DNA of 64,000 nt from Thinopyrum elongatum. Lineage: Eukaryota; Streptophyta; Magnoliopsida; Poales; Poaceae. Numbering within the stretch: position 1 is the stretch's first letter; each line of letters begins with the position of its first letter. The position numbers and the translations under genes were made by a program. The stretch is taken from assembly GCA_011799875.1 (NCBI GenBank), contig CM022302.1, forward strand, positions 58,445,599-58,509,598, in the 5' to 3' direction. Of this stretch, positions 32,860-44,206 are shown piece by piece. The notes under the pieces are model-generated. The model worked only from the letters and a program-made list of their open reading frames with translations. It did not search any database and had not been told where the DNA came from.

Positions 32860-33334
32860 CATCAATTCATAACATACATCCCATCTTAGGATGGAAGCTT
32901 GGCTCCTTTATGTTATTCATAATACGGAACAACAGTGTTTGTTTTATGAACAACTCTGTTGCAACAAAACATTGTGCAATGGGCTAGAGTGTATGGATAC
33001 ATCTTTAAATGGATCTTATGAAAGAGTAAAACCCAGAGGTAATGACTATTATTCAATATCCTAACATATAATCTATTCATAATGAAAGTATGGCCTCTTA
33101 GGCTCTCTATTAAAACATACGAACATCAAAGTTTCTTATAAACAAACTTTGTGCAAGATACCTAATGCAAGGGGCAGTTGTGATGTTTGTGAAACCTTCC
33201 AACCCCGAATTATAAAAAAAATATCAGACGGCATATCACCGAGGAAGGTATAGTAACATATTTAATATGTCCCCGTGTATACACCTACAAACTCATTTTT
33301 TGGCTAGTATCTTCAGGCCAATAGTGTTCTTACC
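32860..33334 (+). repeat. CACTA-related 180-bp repeats inside the LTR element
   Basis: Motifs TTCATAACATACATC, TTATGAACAACTCTG, CATTGTGCAATGGGCTAGAG, GGAAGGTATAGTAAC and GGCTAGTATCTTCAGGCCA appear in the same order as in the CACTA 3' region at 11560-11920, but at clearly lower identity than between CACTA copies. Confidence 0.6.
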
Positions 33335-35776
33335 ATCGGCTAGTATGCAACAGGAAACGCAATCGAATGCGTGGTATTTTGTGATTAACCACAATACCCA
33401 AGATCAGTGAATTTAAAAAAAAAAAAAAAAACAATTTAATCTAATTCCAAGGACATATCTCTTTTGCAGCCTTTCTATAATAAACAAACTTGTATGACTT
33501 CATAACATGGGGAAGGCTGGAGGACTTCCAGTCTCCTTCTTCTGCGCTTTTGCTAATTACTCTAACAGTTTTTAACTTTCATGTATTTCTAAATACTCTC
33601 AGAGAAAAAAGCACGAAATTAAGGTGGGTTAGCCCCGGAACTTCTTAGGCGTGAAAGTTTACAACACCCTCGGACCACTTCCTTTTCTCTTTTAATTTTG
33701 TTGTTGTTTTATTAACCCTTTCATCATATGACAGGGTAGTTCTTCTGGATCTCTCTTATCAGTTAATGCTTAAGTAAACTCACCTTTATAATAGTTTGCC
33801 AAACAAAACATTGCTTTGGATTGATCTCATATCTTTTGCCTTTGTCATGTCTCTGAAAATAATTTTCGGATCCATTGAATATAATAAACTATCCAAACCT
33901 GTTCGAAGTTGGGTCTCATCAGGAAACAAACAAATTGCGCTTGATCTGAATGGAATTCTAGCTTTGGATTCAACGGACGAGAGGTCACATGATCGACACT
34001 CTTTCAGTAGAACATAAGCCGAAGCGAGAATACCGAAAGTATGCGAAGGACAAAGTCCTTCTCGGAACTCTTGAGGACAATCCGCCCACATTCCGTTACC
34101 AACGCTAAAGTTTGTAACCAGATATTTAACAGCATTCAATTTTATAGGAAGGTGGAAATGAGAGCATTTAGTTCTACAATATATATGCAAATCCACAACT
34201 TAGACAGTGTTCACAAATTAATTGCACTGAGAAGTTAAAAGATAATTATTCTACAGTTGCTTGCTCCCATCTTCAAAATCAATATATCTATACATTGATC
34301 TGTGACTGTGGTTAAGATCCGCGATTTTTCAATTCAACAGCATTGAGTGGTGTAGATCTCTGGGGATGACGCCGACAAATCTCAATCAGGTAGGCAACCT
34401 TGCCATCAATCTCATATGTTGACTCTTGTTCATCATCGATGATCGTGGTGTTCGACGAGCTCAGACTTTTCAGCGCATGAACGTCCAAGATCAACTACAA
34501 AAGGTGATCTCGCATGCCGAGGTCCATCAACTCACCGGCCTCACACACCCTAATCGTTTCGTACCCATGCTTAGCCGTGATACACCGTCAAAGTTAGGTG
34601 CACGTGACGGTTTGCTACACTGGGAGATGCCGAGTAACACTAACTAACTTGATATTTTGGGAGATCAACCTAATATAATAAAGCGACATACCGTGGAATC
34701 AAAGAAGGGGGTTGCAATCATAAGCGGAATAAAAATTTCTGGCAATTCATAATAGAATAGGATGAATATTGGTATAGCCCATTTAGAAAAGAAAGCGAGA
34801 AGAAGTCTTGTGAGTCCTCGTCTTCGGCTTCACGTCTAGGTCTGATTCACCTTCCGAACGCACACGATTGCCACCACATTGTCGATTGCACAGATAATAG
34901 TGCTACTATTAGCAAATAAATTGCATTACACAAGTTGACACACAGGTCATTTAAAGATGCAATCATTATGGCTCCAGCCATCATGCGGATCCATGACACG
35001 CAGGTCATCGATTAATCAATACAATTATATAGTCATTCCATACATAATCAAACTTATTATGAAGACCAACGCTCTAGTACACATCCATGCACATGATAAA
35101 CCTCCTGACAAAACAAGTTTAGACGAGCCCTTAATTGGTTCATGCAAAAAACTAGTTTTCGTGGCTTCTAGGTTTCGAAACAAACGAAGCTACCAACGTC
35201 CATCATCCAAGTTGATATTCAAGTCGCTGATGTAGATAACTTTCCAGGGTGATAGAAAACGAGATAATATAAAATCCGCAGCCCCATAGCTAAACTTCGT
35301 CCATACGCATGACCCCCCGTGCAAGATCATATCGCATGCACTTTTGTCGCGAAATTTCATCTTTCCTTTTTAATAGTGATTATACTGTAGCCTTCGTGGA
35401 CATAATGATGCAACAATGAACCAACATGTTATCGATGCCCAGGATTTAGAACCAGAATGATCGAATCAGGATTTCATCGGTGAGCAACAAATTACATTTT
35501 AGTTAAACTCATCATCTGTTATTATATGCCCCACAGCATCAGATATCTTCAAATCGCAGGCCTGCACTAGCAACAAGGAATCCGGGGTACAATGATCCAC
35601 TGTAGGGCTACACGCCACAATAAATTCGTAAAAAACATTCTAAACTACTCCACATTACTATGTGACCACTATGGAGACTGCATACATTACATTTACTGAA
35701 CGAGCAATGGTGATGCAGTCCTCTGAGGATCGCAAACCTGCAGCTACGCCCGATGTTACAACGCCATATTGCCACG

Positions 35777-38117
35777 CGTAGGCGTAGCCAGCGAGAGACA
35801 AAATCTAGCTGACCTACGAACAGCCCCAGGGAGGCCACTCGGAGTCCAACCGTGCAGACAGTACTACGCAGGTTTTGACAATTTCGTTAAACGGACCGGC
35901 ACGCGACTCGGGGGCAGCAGGAAAACGAAGTCTGGCAGCTCGGAGACGGACCGTGCAAAACCTCGGCCCGATCGACTAGCGAATTTACAAACCTCCACAG
36001 ATGCACCCGACTCGGACACTTTCCAGTAGGGCTCGCCGTCCAAACTGGTTCCGACGGGACAGCCCAAGACAGGCACTTCGGATTAGAACTTAGTGCAGGA
36101 GAGTCATTGGAGGAAGAGTGAGTGAGATTAGACCGAAGCCACGACTGCAGGCTTGTGGTGAGGCTCAAAGAGGAAAATGGCACTTCCAGATACTCCCTCT
36201 AAACGGCTAGGGGTAAATCGGCCCACCACAAACCACCCCACCGGACACATCGAGGCCTTAACAGCCCTCAGTGCCAAAAGGAACTACGACTGCCTACAGG
36301 AGTTGCACATGGAACCCATCGGTTCCATACCTATATCCTAGGCTCGCCGGCCAAGAACTATTGGGGGCCCCCACCTGATTCCCGAGACAAGCCCCTTCAC
36401 CTCTAGACCCTTTGGAATCCAAAAAGGCTTTTCTGGGGCGAAAAGATGCCAATATACGCATCTTTAAGCTAGATGATAGGCGCAAGACACTCCTATTTAC
36501 AGGCTGCCAAGGGGTGTAAAATTGGCAACGAATGAACCACGGCCAAGAGTTTTGCCTCGATTACGCTGTTTCAAAAGGGACTATGAATGAGAGTGCCATA
36601 GCACCGTGCCTCCCCTGCCGGCCCGACCCTTGGGGGATACCCCCTCCTCTCTATGGTTTGCCATTCTATTCACTTCCTTCAGCCCTGTGAGGACCCCTTA
36701 TTGGCAGCATTCACCACAAGACAACTACAGCGCCTCCAGAGTGAATTGCGTTCAAGAAGATCACTAACAAAAAGAATTTCCGGACAAACTTTCCTCGTTT
36801 CGAAAATATTGTTATGGGGGCTTCCTTTAGAAACATTTCAGTACCCACTAAATAATTTTCAATGCGTTTGGCACAATTACCAGTGTGAGTGATTCATCTG
36901 CGGAAAAGCATTGAAGCTGGGTTCGGCAAGCCCCGGAAACCATTTCCGGTTTTTTCTTCCGAAGAAAATTCCCAGAAGTCTCCTAGAATGATTATGGTAT
37001 CCTCCAAGGAATATCAGGCCATGTGCGCAACCATTTTGACTTAAGGTCATCCCTTTGAAACAACTTTCAGTTTCACCGGAACTCATCGGTGACCTCTCTC
37101 TGCGAAATTTTCCGCTGTCCGAAAATCTTCAGATGTCGAAACTTTTTCGGTGATTTCTCTCAGACTCCCTGTCTTTAGTATTCAGCAGACTAGATGACCC
37201 TTAAGCGGTGTGACCCTCTTACTAGGTTCGGTTGAGATAACCATGACACCGGTAACACCTCGATCAATAGACTCAACATGGAGCCGGGGGACACCCTTAT
37301 GATTGACTCATTACCAAAACAGATGAAATAATCGATTTAGTGACGTGAACTCCAGTGCAGTTGCTGCTATTCCTGTTGCTTCGTGATATGTTACAAATTA
37401 CCCGAAGGGTGAGGACTGTGTGGCATTCCGTGGATCAACACTTGTCCACTATGCTAGTTACCTCGTTACCGGTATTGTTCTCTTATCCGGTAAACATGTT
37501 CGGCATCCCCGTGATCAAATCACCAAAGTGTATGGCCAGATGATGATGCGATACACGTAACAACCGAGAGGGCCCAGAGATATCTCTCCATCGCCGGAGG
37601 AGCAAATCCCATACTTGAGCTATCAAGTTTACTTGACACACTTTCCATGAACCGTAAGCCGTTCGTAATAGCCACCCATTACGGATGACGTTTATACAAA
37701 CCCCAAAGTTCATGAAGCAAGCATGAAAGAAACTCGGATACTCTCATGGTCTAAGGAATCATGCAAACATTAACCATCTCTGTGTTATTAACCATTAACT
37801 TGTGACGAAAGAATTATCAGCATAACTCAATCGGGTCGATTCAACACCAAATGTTCTGCTAACATTGTGCCCTCAAAATTGCTGGCATAGTCATGCCCAT
37901 GATCAGGAAACAAGGATCATCATGCCAATACTGAGCCAGTCATAGAGGCTTGACTAGAATACATTTATCGTTTATTATTCCACAGTTGCATTGTCTCTCG
38001 GCCTCTTTTTTTGCAGCGACTCGAGAAACAATAGCAGTTATAGCATGGAACTAAACCTAATTATGAACAGGAGATAATCAATAACATTTATATTGCCTCT
38101 AGGGCATATTCCCTACA
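35777..38117 (-). repeat. 5' LTR of the BARE/Angela-like element
   Basis: About 2341 bp, ending at 38117 in CCCTACA before the target duplication. The 35777 edge is placed by aligning CGTAGGCGTAG...CTGACCTACG with the start of the other LTR and is uncertain by tens of bases. Confidence 0.7.
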
Positions 38118-39041
38118 GTAAGTTACTGTAAACAAGATTGTTAATTTTTGTTTGCATATTGTTCTACCTGACCACACAGAACAAATGAGGCTAGAAGCAC
38201 AATATCATCTGTGCATAAAAAACCACAGATATAAGGCAATACATTATAAGTTACTGTAAAATAATCCCACATCCATATTTCTTCAAAAGAAAAAATAGCT
38301 AACAACTTGCCATATATGAAAGAATGAAAGTCTAGGATTAATGCCGGGTGCTAAATTTCTTAGATAAACATCAAGCGAGGGTTGGCTCCGTTCAGGTGTG
38401 GTAGGCACAGTACAACTATGATGCAGCAAGTTCTGAGGCTCGATAGAGATCCCAGACTAAGACATTGCTTATGCAACTCATTCATCTAGTTGGGCAGAAG
38501 TCGCTTCATAATGCAGCAGGCACATCATTCCTTTTAGTTTTGTAAGAGCCTCTTTGATTCGCAGGATTGTAAAAACGCATCAATAGGAAAAACACAGAAT
38601 TGGATGCCGCGCCCATTCAAACCTACAGCCAACAAAACAAGCAACTCAGAATTAAAAGATTAGCATAGCCTCCTCTATGAACTCGTAATGCAGGCACAGC
38701 GTAAAAAAAACTATTTCCCTAGTTAAATGATCCTCCTCTCCAGAAAGTGCGGGCACAAGATAAAAACAGAATTATATAAACACGTACATGTTTTTTTTTT
38801 GCAAGTTAACAGTTGGGATTGAGATATTTCTATAAGGATCATTGAAATATTGCCATACCTAATTTATTCAACCTCACATCTCAATAATCTCACATCTGAC
38901 AACAATCTCACTGCTGGATCAAAAAACAATCTCACACCTCAACATTTTTTTATCGTCTATCATCTATGTAACCAACAAAGTGACAGCAAACAATCTTGAG
39001 CAGAGGCCGGTGGCGAGAAAGATAATGAATAGATGAGAGCC
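38118..39041. repeat. Unit B continues (matches 51871-52796)
   Basis: AT-rich duplicated spacer. The second of two ~125-base tandem repeats (ACACAGAACAAATGAGGCTAG) is here; the LTR element split the pair. No coding signal seen. Confidence 0.7.
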
Positions 39042-39401
39042 TCACCTAAAAGAAGAGCAACATGAGGGGTTGGTCAGACCAGCTAGGTGCTTGACAGCAC
39101 CTGAACAGAGGAGAGCTGCTTCTCTGCTACTGCTCGGTGCTCGGCAGCACAAGGGGGCTGCTGCTCCGCTCCTGCGAGGGGTGGAGGGAAACAACAGGGG
39201 CAAAAGGGAACGACGATGGCAGCGGGAGGAGCTCCAGCTCCTGCTCGGGCTACGGCGCAGACGGAGCGGAAAGGCGGGGGCTAGAAAGGCTACCTTCCGT
39301 CCATGTCTTGGCGGCGGAGGGACGGGGGAGGGAGGCAGTGGCGGCTGGACTGGTCTTGGCGTGGGCGCCGCCACCGCCGCTACCTTAAGCAGTAGCGCCA
39401 T
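39042..39401 (-). CDS. Plastid-transit-like ORF, unit B copy, unknown product
   Basis: 119 codons starting MALLLKVAAVAAPTPRP on the minus strand. It is basic and rich in Ala, Pro, Ser and Arg over about 100 residues, then ends LAGLTNPSCCSSFR and a stop. In unit C the sequence downstream stays open further (GEALIYSLSF), so a splice donor after CTTTTAG/GTGAGG is possible. This is the longest version of the frame that starts at 4122 in the inverted copy. No enzymatic domain is visible; a transit peptide followed by missing exons is the best guess. Confidence 0.3.
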   Translation of the reverse strand: MALLLKVAAVAAPTPRPVQPPLPPSPVPPPPRHGRKVAFLAPAFPLRLRRSPSRSWSSSRCHRRSLLPLLFPSTPRRSGAAAPLCCRAPSSSREAALLCSGAVKHLAGLTNPSCCSSFR

Positions 39402-40456
39402 GGTGTGCGGCCACTTTCCTGTGAGGAGCGGGTTGCGGGGGTCGTGTGTGGGCTAGGGATGTGTGAGGGAGGTCCTGACCGGTGGCTTGAGGAAATTCCT
39501 GGTCGTGCTCGCAGGTACCGGTGGGCGGCGGTTGACCACCGGAAACCCAAGCCGCCTCTGCTCGGGTGAAGGAGGAACGAACGTAAGGCCGTGTGAATAG
39601 GTGTGACCGTCGCTATCTCGCTCTGACCGGAGGGATCCACCTCTCTTTCTCACGCTGACCTGTGGGGTCCATACGGCACACAAACCCTCGATGCACCACA
39701 GCCCAATCAATCATTCCTGCAGAGCTAGTAACCTGTCGCGATACGTACATAGTGGGTAGCCACTGTACTGGGGCCCTGCTTTTTTGGGGGCACGGGGCGG
39801 TCCCCCCCCCCCCCCCCCGGGGCCCTGGTGTTGTACTCTAGCTTGCCGGTGCCGATCCACGTGTGCTCCGCTCCCCAGAGTTAGAGCGAGAGCTCAGATC
39901 TGAACTCTCCAGCCACCGGAGTGAAGAAAGATGCCCGATCCAGAGCTCCACCCTCCAGAGTAGAAGACGCCAGATTTGAGAGCTTCACCCCCCCCCCCCC
40001 CCCCCAGAGTTTTAGAGAGTTCGCTCTGACTTGTCTGCGCGTCGTGCTCCTCGCTGGATCGGTGGTGATGCTGGCCTCTTGCCGCCCTTGAAGGATTGGA
40101 TGGTCACCGGCAGGCCCCTACGCCTCTGATCTGTACCAGCGGTCGTACTGGGTGTGCCTGAACGTGTCGTCACTGCCGGATTCCACCGTGAGGGAGGCGC
40201 TGTCCTCCAAGGCGAGAAGAGTGTGGGAAGATTGGATCGAAGTATGAGAGGAGAGAGAAGAGGGGGGAGGGGGGGGGGGGGGGTGCGGGACGATTAGACG
40301 GCATCGTGTCAATAACTGCTCACAATGGCTGGGCCCATGGCCCTCTGCCACCCACAATATCACACATCTACTCCAACCACCGGCCCATGTATTCATTTTT
40401 GTATTGTTGCGCGTAATGCAGAGAATTCCCGAGCAGCCATCATGAGACAGATATGA
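39402..40456. other. GC-rich leader-like segment, unit B
   Basis: Inverted counterpart of 3089-4121, with poly-C tracts near 39799-39818 and 39988-40006 and a poly-G tract near 40266-40282. On the plus strand a GC3-rich stretch near 40130-40245 reads SDLYQRSYWVCLNVSSLPDS, which is only conserved in part among copies. Confidence 0.4.
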
Positions 40457-40512
40457 TGTTGGAATATGTCTTAAAGGCATAATAAACTTTCATGTTCATA
40501 ATTATGTTTGTA
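40457..40512 (+). mobile_element. Copia LTR stub, unit B
   Basis: Starts TGTTGGAATATGTC and stops at the Helitron end; counterpart of 3033-3088. Confidence 0.55.
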
Positions 40513-42923
40513 CTAGTCGTCAACCCGTGCTACAGCCACGGGCTAGCTATTTTGCAAAATCATAAATAACTTGAAGCCACTATTAGAATTCGGAAGCTTG
40601 TAGTTTGCATAGAGTCGTCTCCACCAATTTTGTTTTCATTTTTTTACGTTTGTTCGTAAGTAGTTATCTTCTTTGTCTTCGTATATGAGTACACCAATTA
40701 AAACTAATAAGCTTGAATGCCAACTAACATTTGCAATTTTGATTAATTTATAAGCTAAATTGTGCGGCACATCACAGTTAAATTAGGAAGTAAACATTAT
40801 CGCACGCGCATTGCCTCACTCCCTTTCTGAATTCCTCTCCAACTGTGTCTTCTATCATTGACATAGACATGACAATTCAACATTCTTATGTGTTGAGATC
40901 GTTAGGAACATAACATATGACATGACAATCATGTATGTTTTTGTATTCCAAAGTTATCCAGTTCCTTTGAGGGCCGTAATATTGTGAACTCTCTTACATG
41001 AATTTTACCATGGGGTATTAAGAGATATGAGCGTTATCAATGTCATTTATTCAGATGTCTCTTGGACCGAACTTAAAGTGTAATGTGAGTTAAGTGCCAA
41101 CTGTATAATGAAGCTTCATCTTAGTCAAACATGTCAAAATGACTGACAACATGATATTTTAACCAGGTCGTGCACACAATTGGACAATGAGCGCAATATG
41201 TCATGGCGATATTTGACTATATTTGAGCATGTACATTGAATGTTGCAGGCAATATAGCTATCCTATGCGTGAGGAAACATTACCTAAGTATAGACCAAGA
41301 TATAACATACGCACGTTGACGATACCTAAATTAGAAGGCCACACAGTAACAAAACTGACTTAACAGAATAAATTATATAGCCACAGACTTTAAGTGGTAA
41401 AAATTACAGACTAACACTGCAACGTTTAGTAGAACAAAAAAAATCCAGGACGCAAGGAAAGAAGAGACATAACAATATTATGCAAGGAAAATCAAGATGC
41501 ACACTTTACAACTGACTATTTTATATCCGCATTAGAATTATTATCCCAAATATTTGATCCTCCTGCTGCCAAATGTCAAATTAAAACCCACCTCCAATGA
41601 TTCACTAATTAAACATCTAATTGAGAACCAAAAATCAAAGCAGAAGGGTCAAGTTATACACGCCATAACATTTTTTTGAAATACGGCACTATATAGTCCA
41701 CATCCGTTAGATTTACCTCATGTAGAACCAAAAACCAAAGTGGACGGAAAGCAGGAAAGCAGTGGTCGTACTGGGCCATTTTTTGCAACCATATGGAAGA
41801 CATGTGACGATCGATCCAGTGTGAGCCAAGTAGCACGAACAACAAAGCGCAGACCCTGCTGTACATAGTCGATGCAACATCATCCATCATGTAGTTGGTG
41901 GTTTGGGCCTTGGGTGTGTAGCAGGCTGGATACACCTACGGCAGCAAATAAGAGGACATGGCGGGGTATTTGTTGAGCCCTAGGTACGCGGACAGCAGCA
42001 ACTCGAGCTTATGATCGTACTCTCCACACATGCATTCTTGATCAACATATATATAGTGCCGTTGTGTTCATTGACTGGTACACACCTTTAAATTTCCTTT
42101 TAAAGTTCATTATCAATTAATATAAATATTTCACATCAAAAGAATATCAGCAGAATTGAGAGTCAAAAAATTACTGTATAAGGGCAAACTTCTTTTTGGT
42201 GGACTAAAATCAGGAACTCCAACATATGGGAAGCAGTAGCTTCAAGATAACTTTAAGATTAATTAGCAGGTTAATGATATTTATGAACTCAAATCTATGC
42301 ACCATGGCCGGCTCCTACAACTACATAACTATTTATTGATTTTATTATACCTGACTGAAATCTTGTATAGAGCCAGCATGAGAGCATAACTGAACATATC
42401 TGATAGCCAATAGGTTTCTATAACCCATCAAATGACTGATCTACATGGACCGGGAGCTGGATCACATAATTAAGCATCTGCAGGAAATACAGAAAATATC
42501 TGTCTATTTCCTCTGCTGGCCCATTTGTATAAGCATTAGACGGGTATGTAAAACTTGGGCAAACCATGAATGAACAATTAGCTATACCACCTGTGCCAGA
42601 TTGCCCAGTCAGCATCTGGACCATTTTTTGTGCAAGTTATAAAATCATGGAAGAACTCAGCATTAAAGTAGTGGACGTAACATGAACGACTTGGAGACAA
42701 ATTATATGCATAAAAATTATCTAAAGCATATAATTCAGGACAAGAGCTACTTTCCTGTTGAGTGGGAGTAGGTGTGACCGGCGACAAATCGAATGGTATC
42801 GAGGACGTGAACAACCTTGCCGCAGTCGACAGTTGGGCTGCAGTTTTTTCGCTCACACTCACCCATTGTGGCAGCCCACCTGGTCTACTTGAAACGGTTG
42901 TTGGGACACCTCCTGCACTGCAT
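40513..42923 (-). mobile_element. Helitron 3' portion, unit B
   Basis: The CTAG end is at 40513-40516 on the minus strand, with the hairpin just inside. Here an extra C interrupts the stem (CTACAGCCACGGG), unlike units A and C. The body is interrupted by CACTA copy B at 42924. Confidence 0.6.
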
Positions 42924-43619
42924 CACTAGTAGAAAACACGGGCTTTGGTTCGGGCCAGCCCAGCCCATTAGTCCCGGTTCAGTCACGAACCGGGACCCAT
43001 TGGGGGCATACGTCCCGGTTCAATGCGCCCAGGGGGCCGGCCGGGCCTCGTGGGCATTGGTCCCGGTTCGTCTGGACCCATTTGTCCCGGTTCCTGGCAC
43101 GAACCGGGACCAATGGGCCTTGCTCCTGGCCCACATCCATTGGTCCCCGGTTCGTGGCTTGAACCGGGACAGAAGGGGGCCTTTAGTCGCGGTTTCACGC
43201 ACGAACCGAGACCAATGAGGTGGCTATATATACCCCATCGCTGGCGACAGAGCACTCCACACTGCTCTGTTTTTTCTTGGCCGGCGAGGGGAGAGCTTTG
43301 TGTGTTCTAGCTCACCTCCTATGCACATGAGGTGTTTGATGAATGCCCGAGCCACACTAGTTAAGCTTTCCTCCTCCTCGAAGCTCGACCTTCAAGCTCC
43401 ATTTTCCTCAAGATTTGTCTAGATTTAGCGGTCCGTCATGTCCCGTCCCCGTCTTCCACCGCCGTCGATCACCCCGCCGATCTCGTCGCCGGCATAACCG
43501 TGGTGAGCCTCTTGTTTCTTATCTTCTTTCTAAAAGAAAAAAAATTCTTACTTGTATGATTTAGATAGATACTTGTCTAATTTTCTTACTTTTATTATTG
43601 TTTGTTATTATATAGTGCG

Positions 43620-44035
43620 ATGGTTTTGGTATTCGCCCCCGTCGGCCCCTCGTCCTGTCTATGATTCGGATGTGGTATATATTATATTTTAAACTATTTG
43701 GTTCATTTATTGTTTATGACAATTATGCCGACCAACGTGACATAGATTTTTTTATCTAGGAGGTATGTGAACCGAAAATTCCAACCGACCCTATTGTCGA
43801 GAGGTTAAATTTAGTTGAAGAAGAAAATAATTACTTGAAGGAAAATTGAAAAAAATTGAGGAGGAGAAGATGATATTGGAGTTGTCATGTTGCGGTGTTC
43901 GTCGATGATCACAAGATCAAGATGAATGCAATGCGCTTCAAGATTAAAAAGCATAGAAAATATGGCGTTGGATCAATTGTTACCTTGGTTGCGATTATGA
44001 TCGCATTTGTTGTTGCATTGAAATGTTTTACATAG
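43620..44035 (+). pseudogene. Copy B of the CACTA small coiled-coil/membrane protein gene
   Basis: Colinear with 57377-57792. Exon 1 has an extra C (GGCCCCTCG). In exon 2 one A of a run is missing (GGAAAATTG) and bases are inserted near 43885 and 43897, so the coiled-coil part is out of frame. The C-terminal membrane segment (GSIVTLVAIMIAFVVALKCF) is still readable. Splice sites are intact, which fits recent loss or base-calling error. Confidence 0.7.
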
Positions 44036-44206
44036 TTTTCAATGTATGGTTTAATTAGAGCTCTGGAGAGCTATATGTTGTTCAATGAGAACTATGTATG
44101 TACTTTGGTTTAATGTGATGATGAACTTCTATTAATTTGGTCACTTATCTATTCATGATGTTTTGTAATGGTTTTTTAACACACTTATTATATATAATGC
44201 ACGCAG

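Larger units (their letters stand above)
29958..35776 (-). pseudogene. Degenerate internal region of the LTR element
   Basis: No Copia domain remains open. Clear family likeness survives only near 30820-30960. The other frames (such as 33786-34196 and 34312-34494) match nothing I know. Base composition is AT-rich with a poly-A run at 33416-33431. A primer site next to 35777 could not be recognised, so decay or sequence error is heavy. Confidence 0.5.
27709..38117 (-). mobile_element. BARE/Angela-like Copia LTR retrotransposon, decayed
   Basis: Target duplication GTAAG flanks it exactly (27704-27708, 38118-38122). The minus strand starts TGTAGGGAATATGCCCTAGAGGCAATA-like and ends in CCTACA, as in Triticeae BARE/Angela-type Copia elements, with LTRs of about 2.25-2.34 kb. 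CAAGTGGTAGG at 29958-29968 fits the polypurine tract of that group. The 5.8-kb interior has no long frame, only an RT remnant, and carries a foreign segment (32860-33334). The primer site is not recognisable. The unoccupied site exists at 51871-51875. Confidence 0.88.

Noticed and set aside
33786..34196. 136-codon minus-strand frame as a real gene
   Set aside because: No domain, AT-rich codon use, and it lies in the degenerate interior of the LTR element with no sign of conservation.
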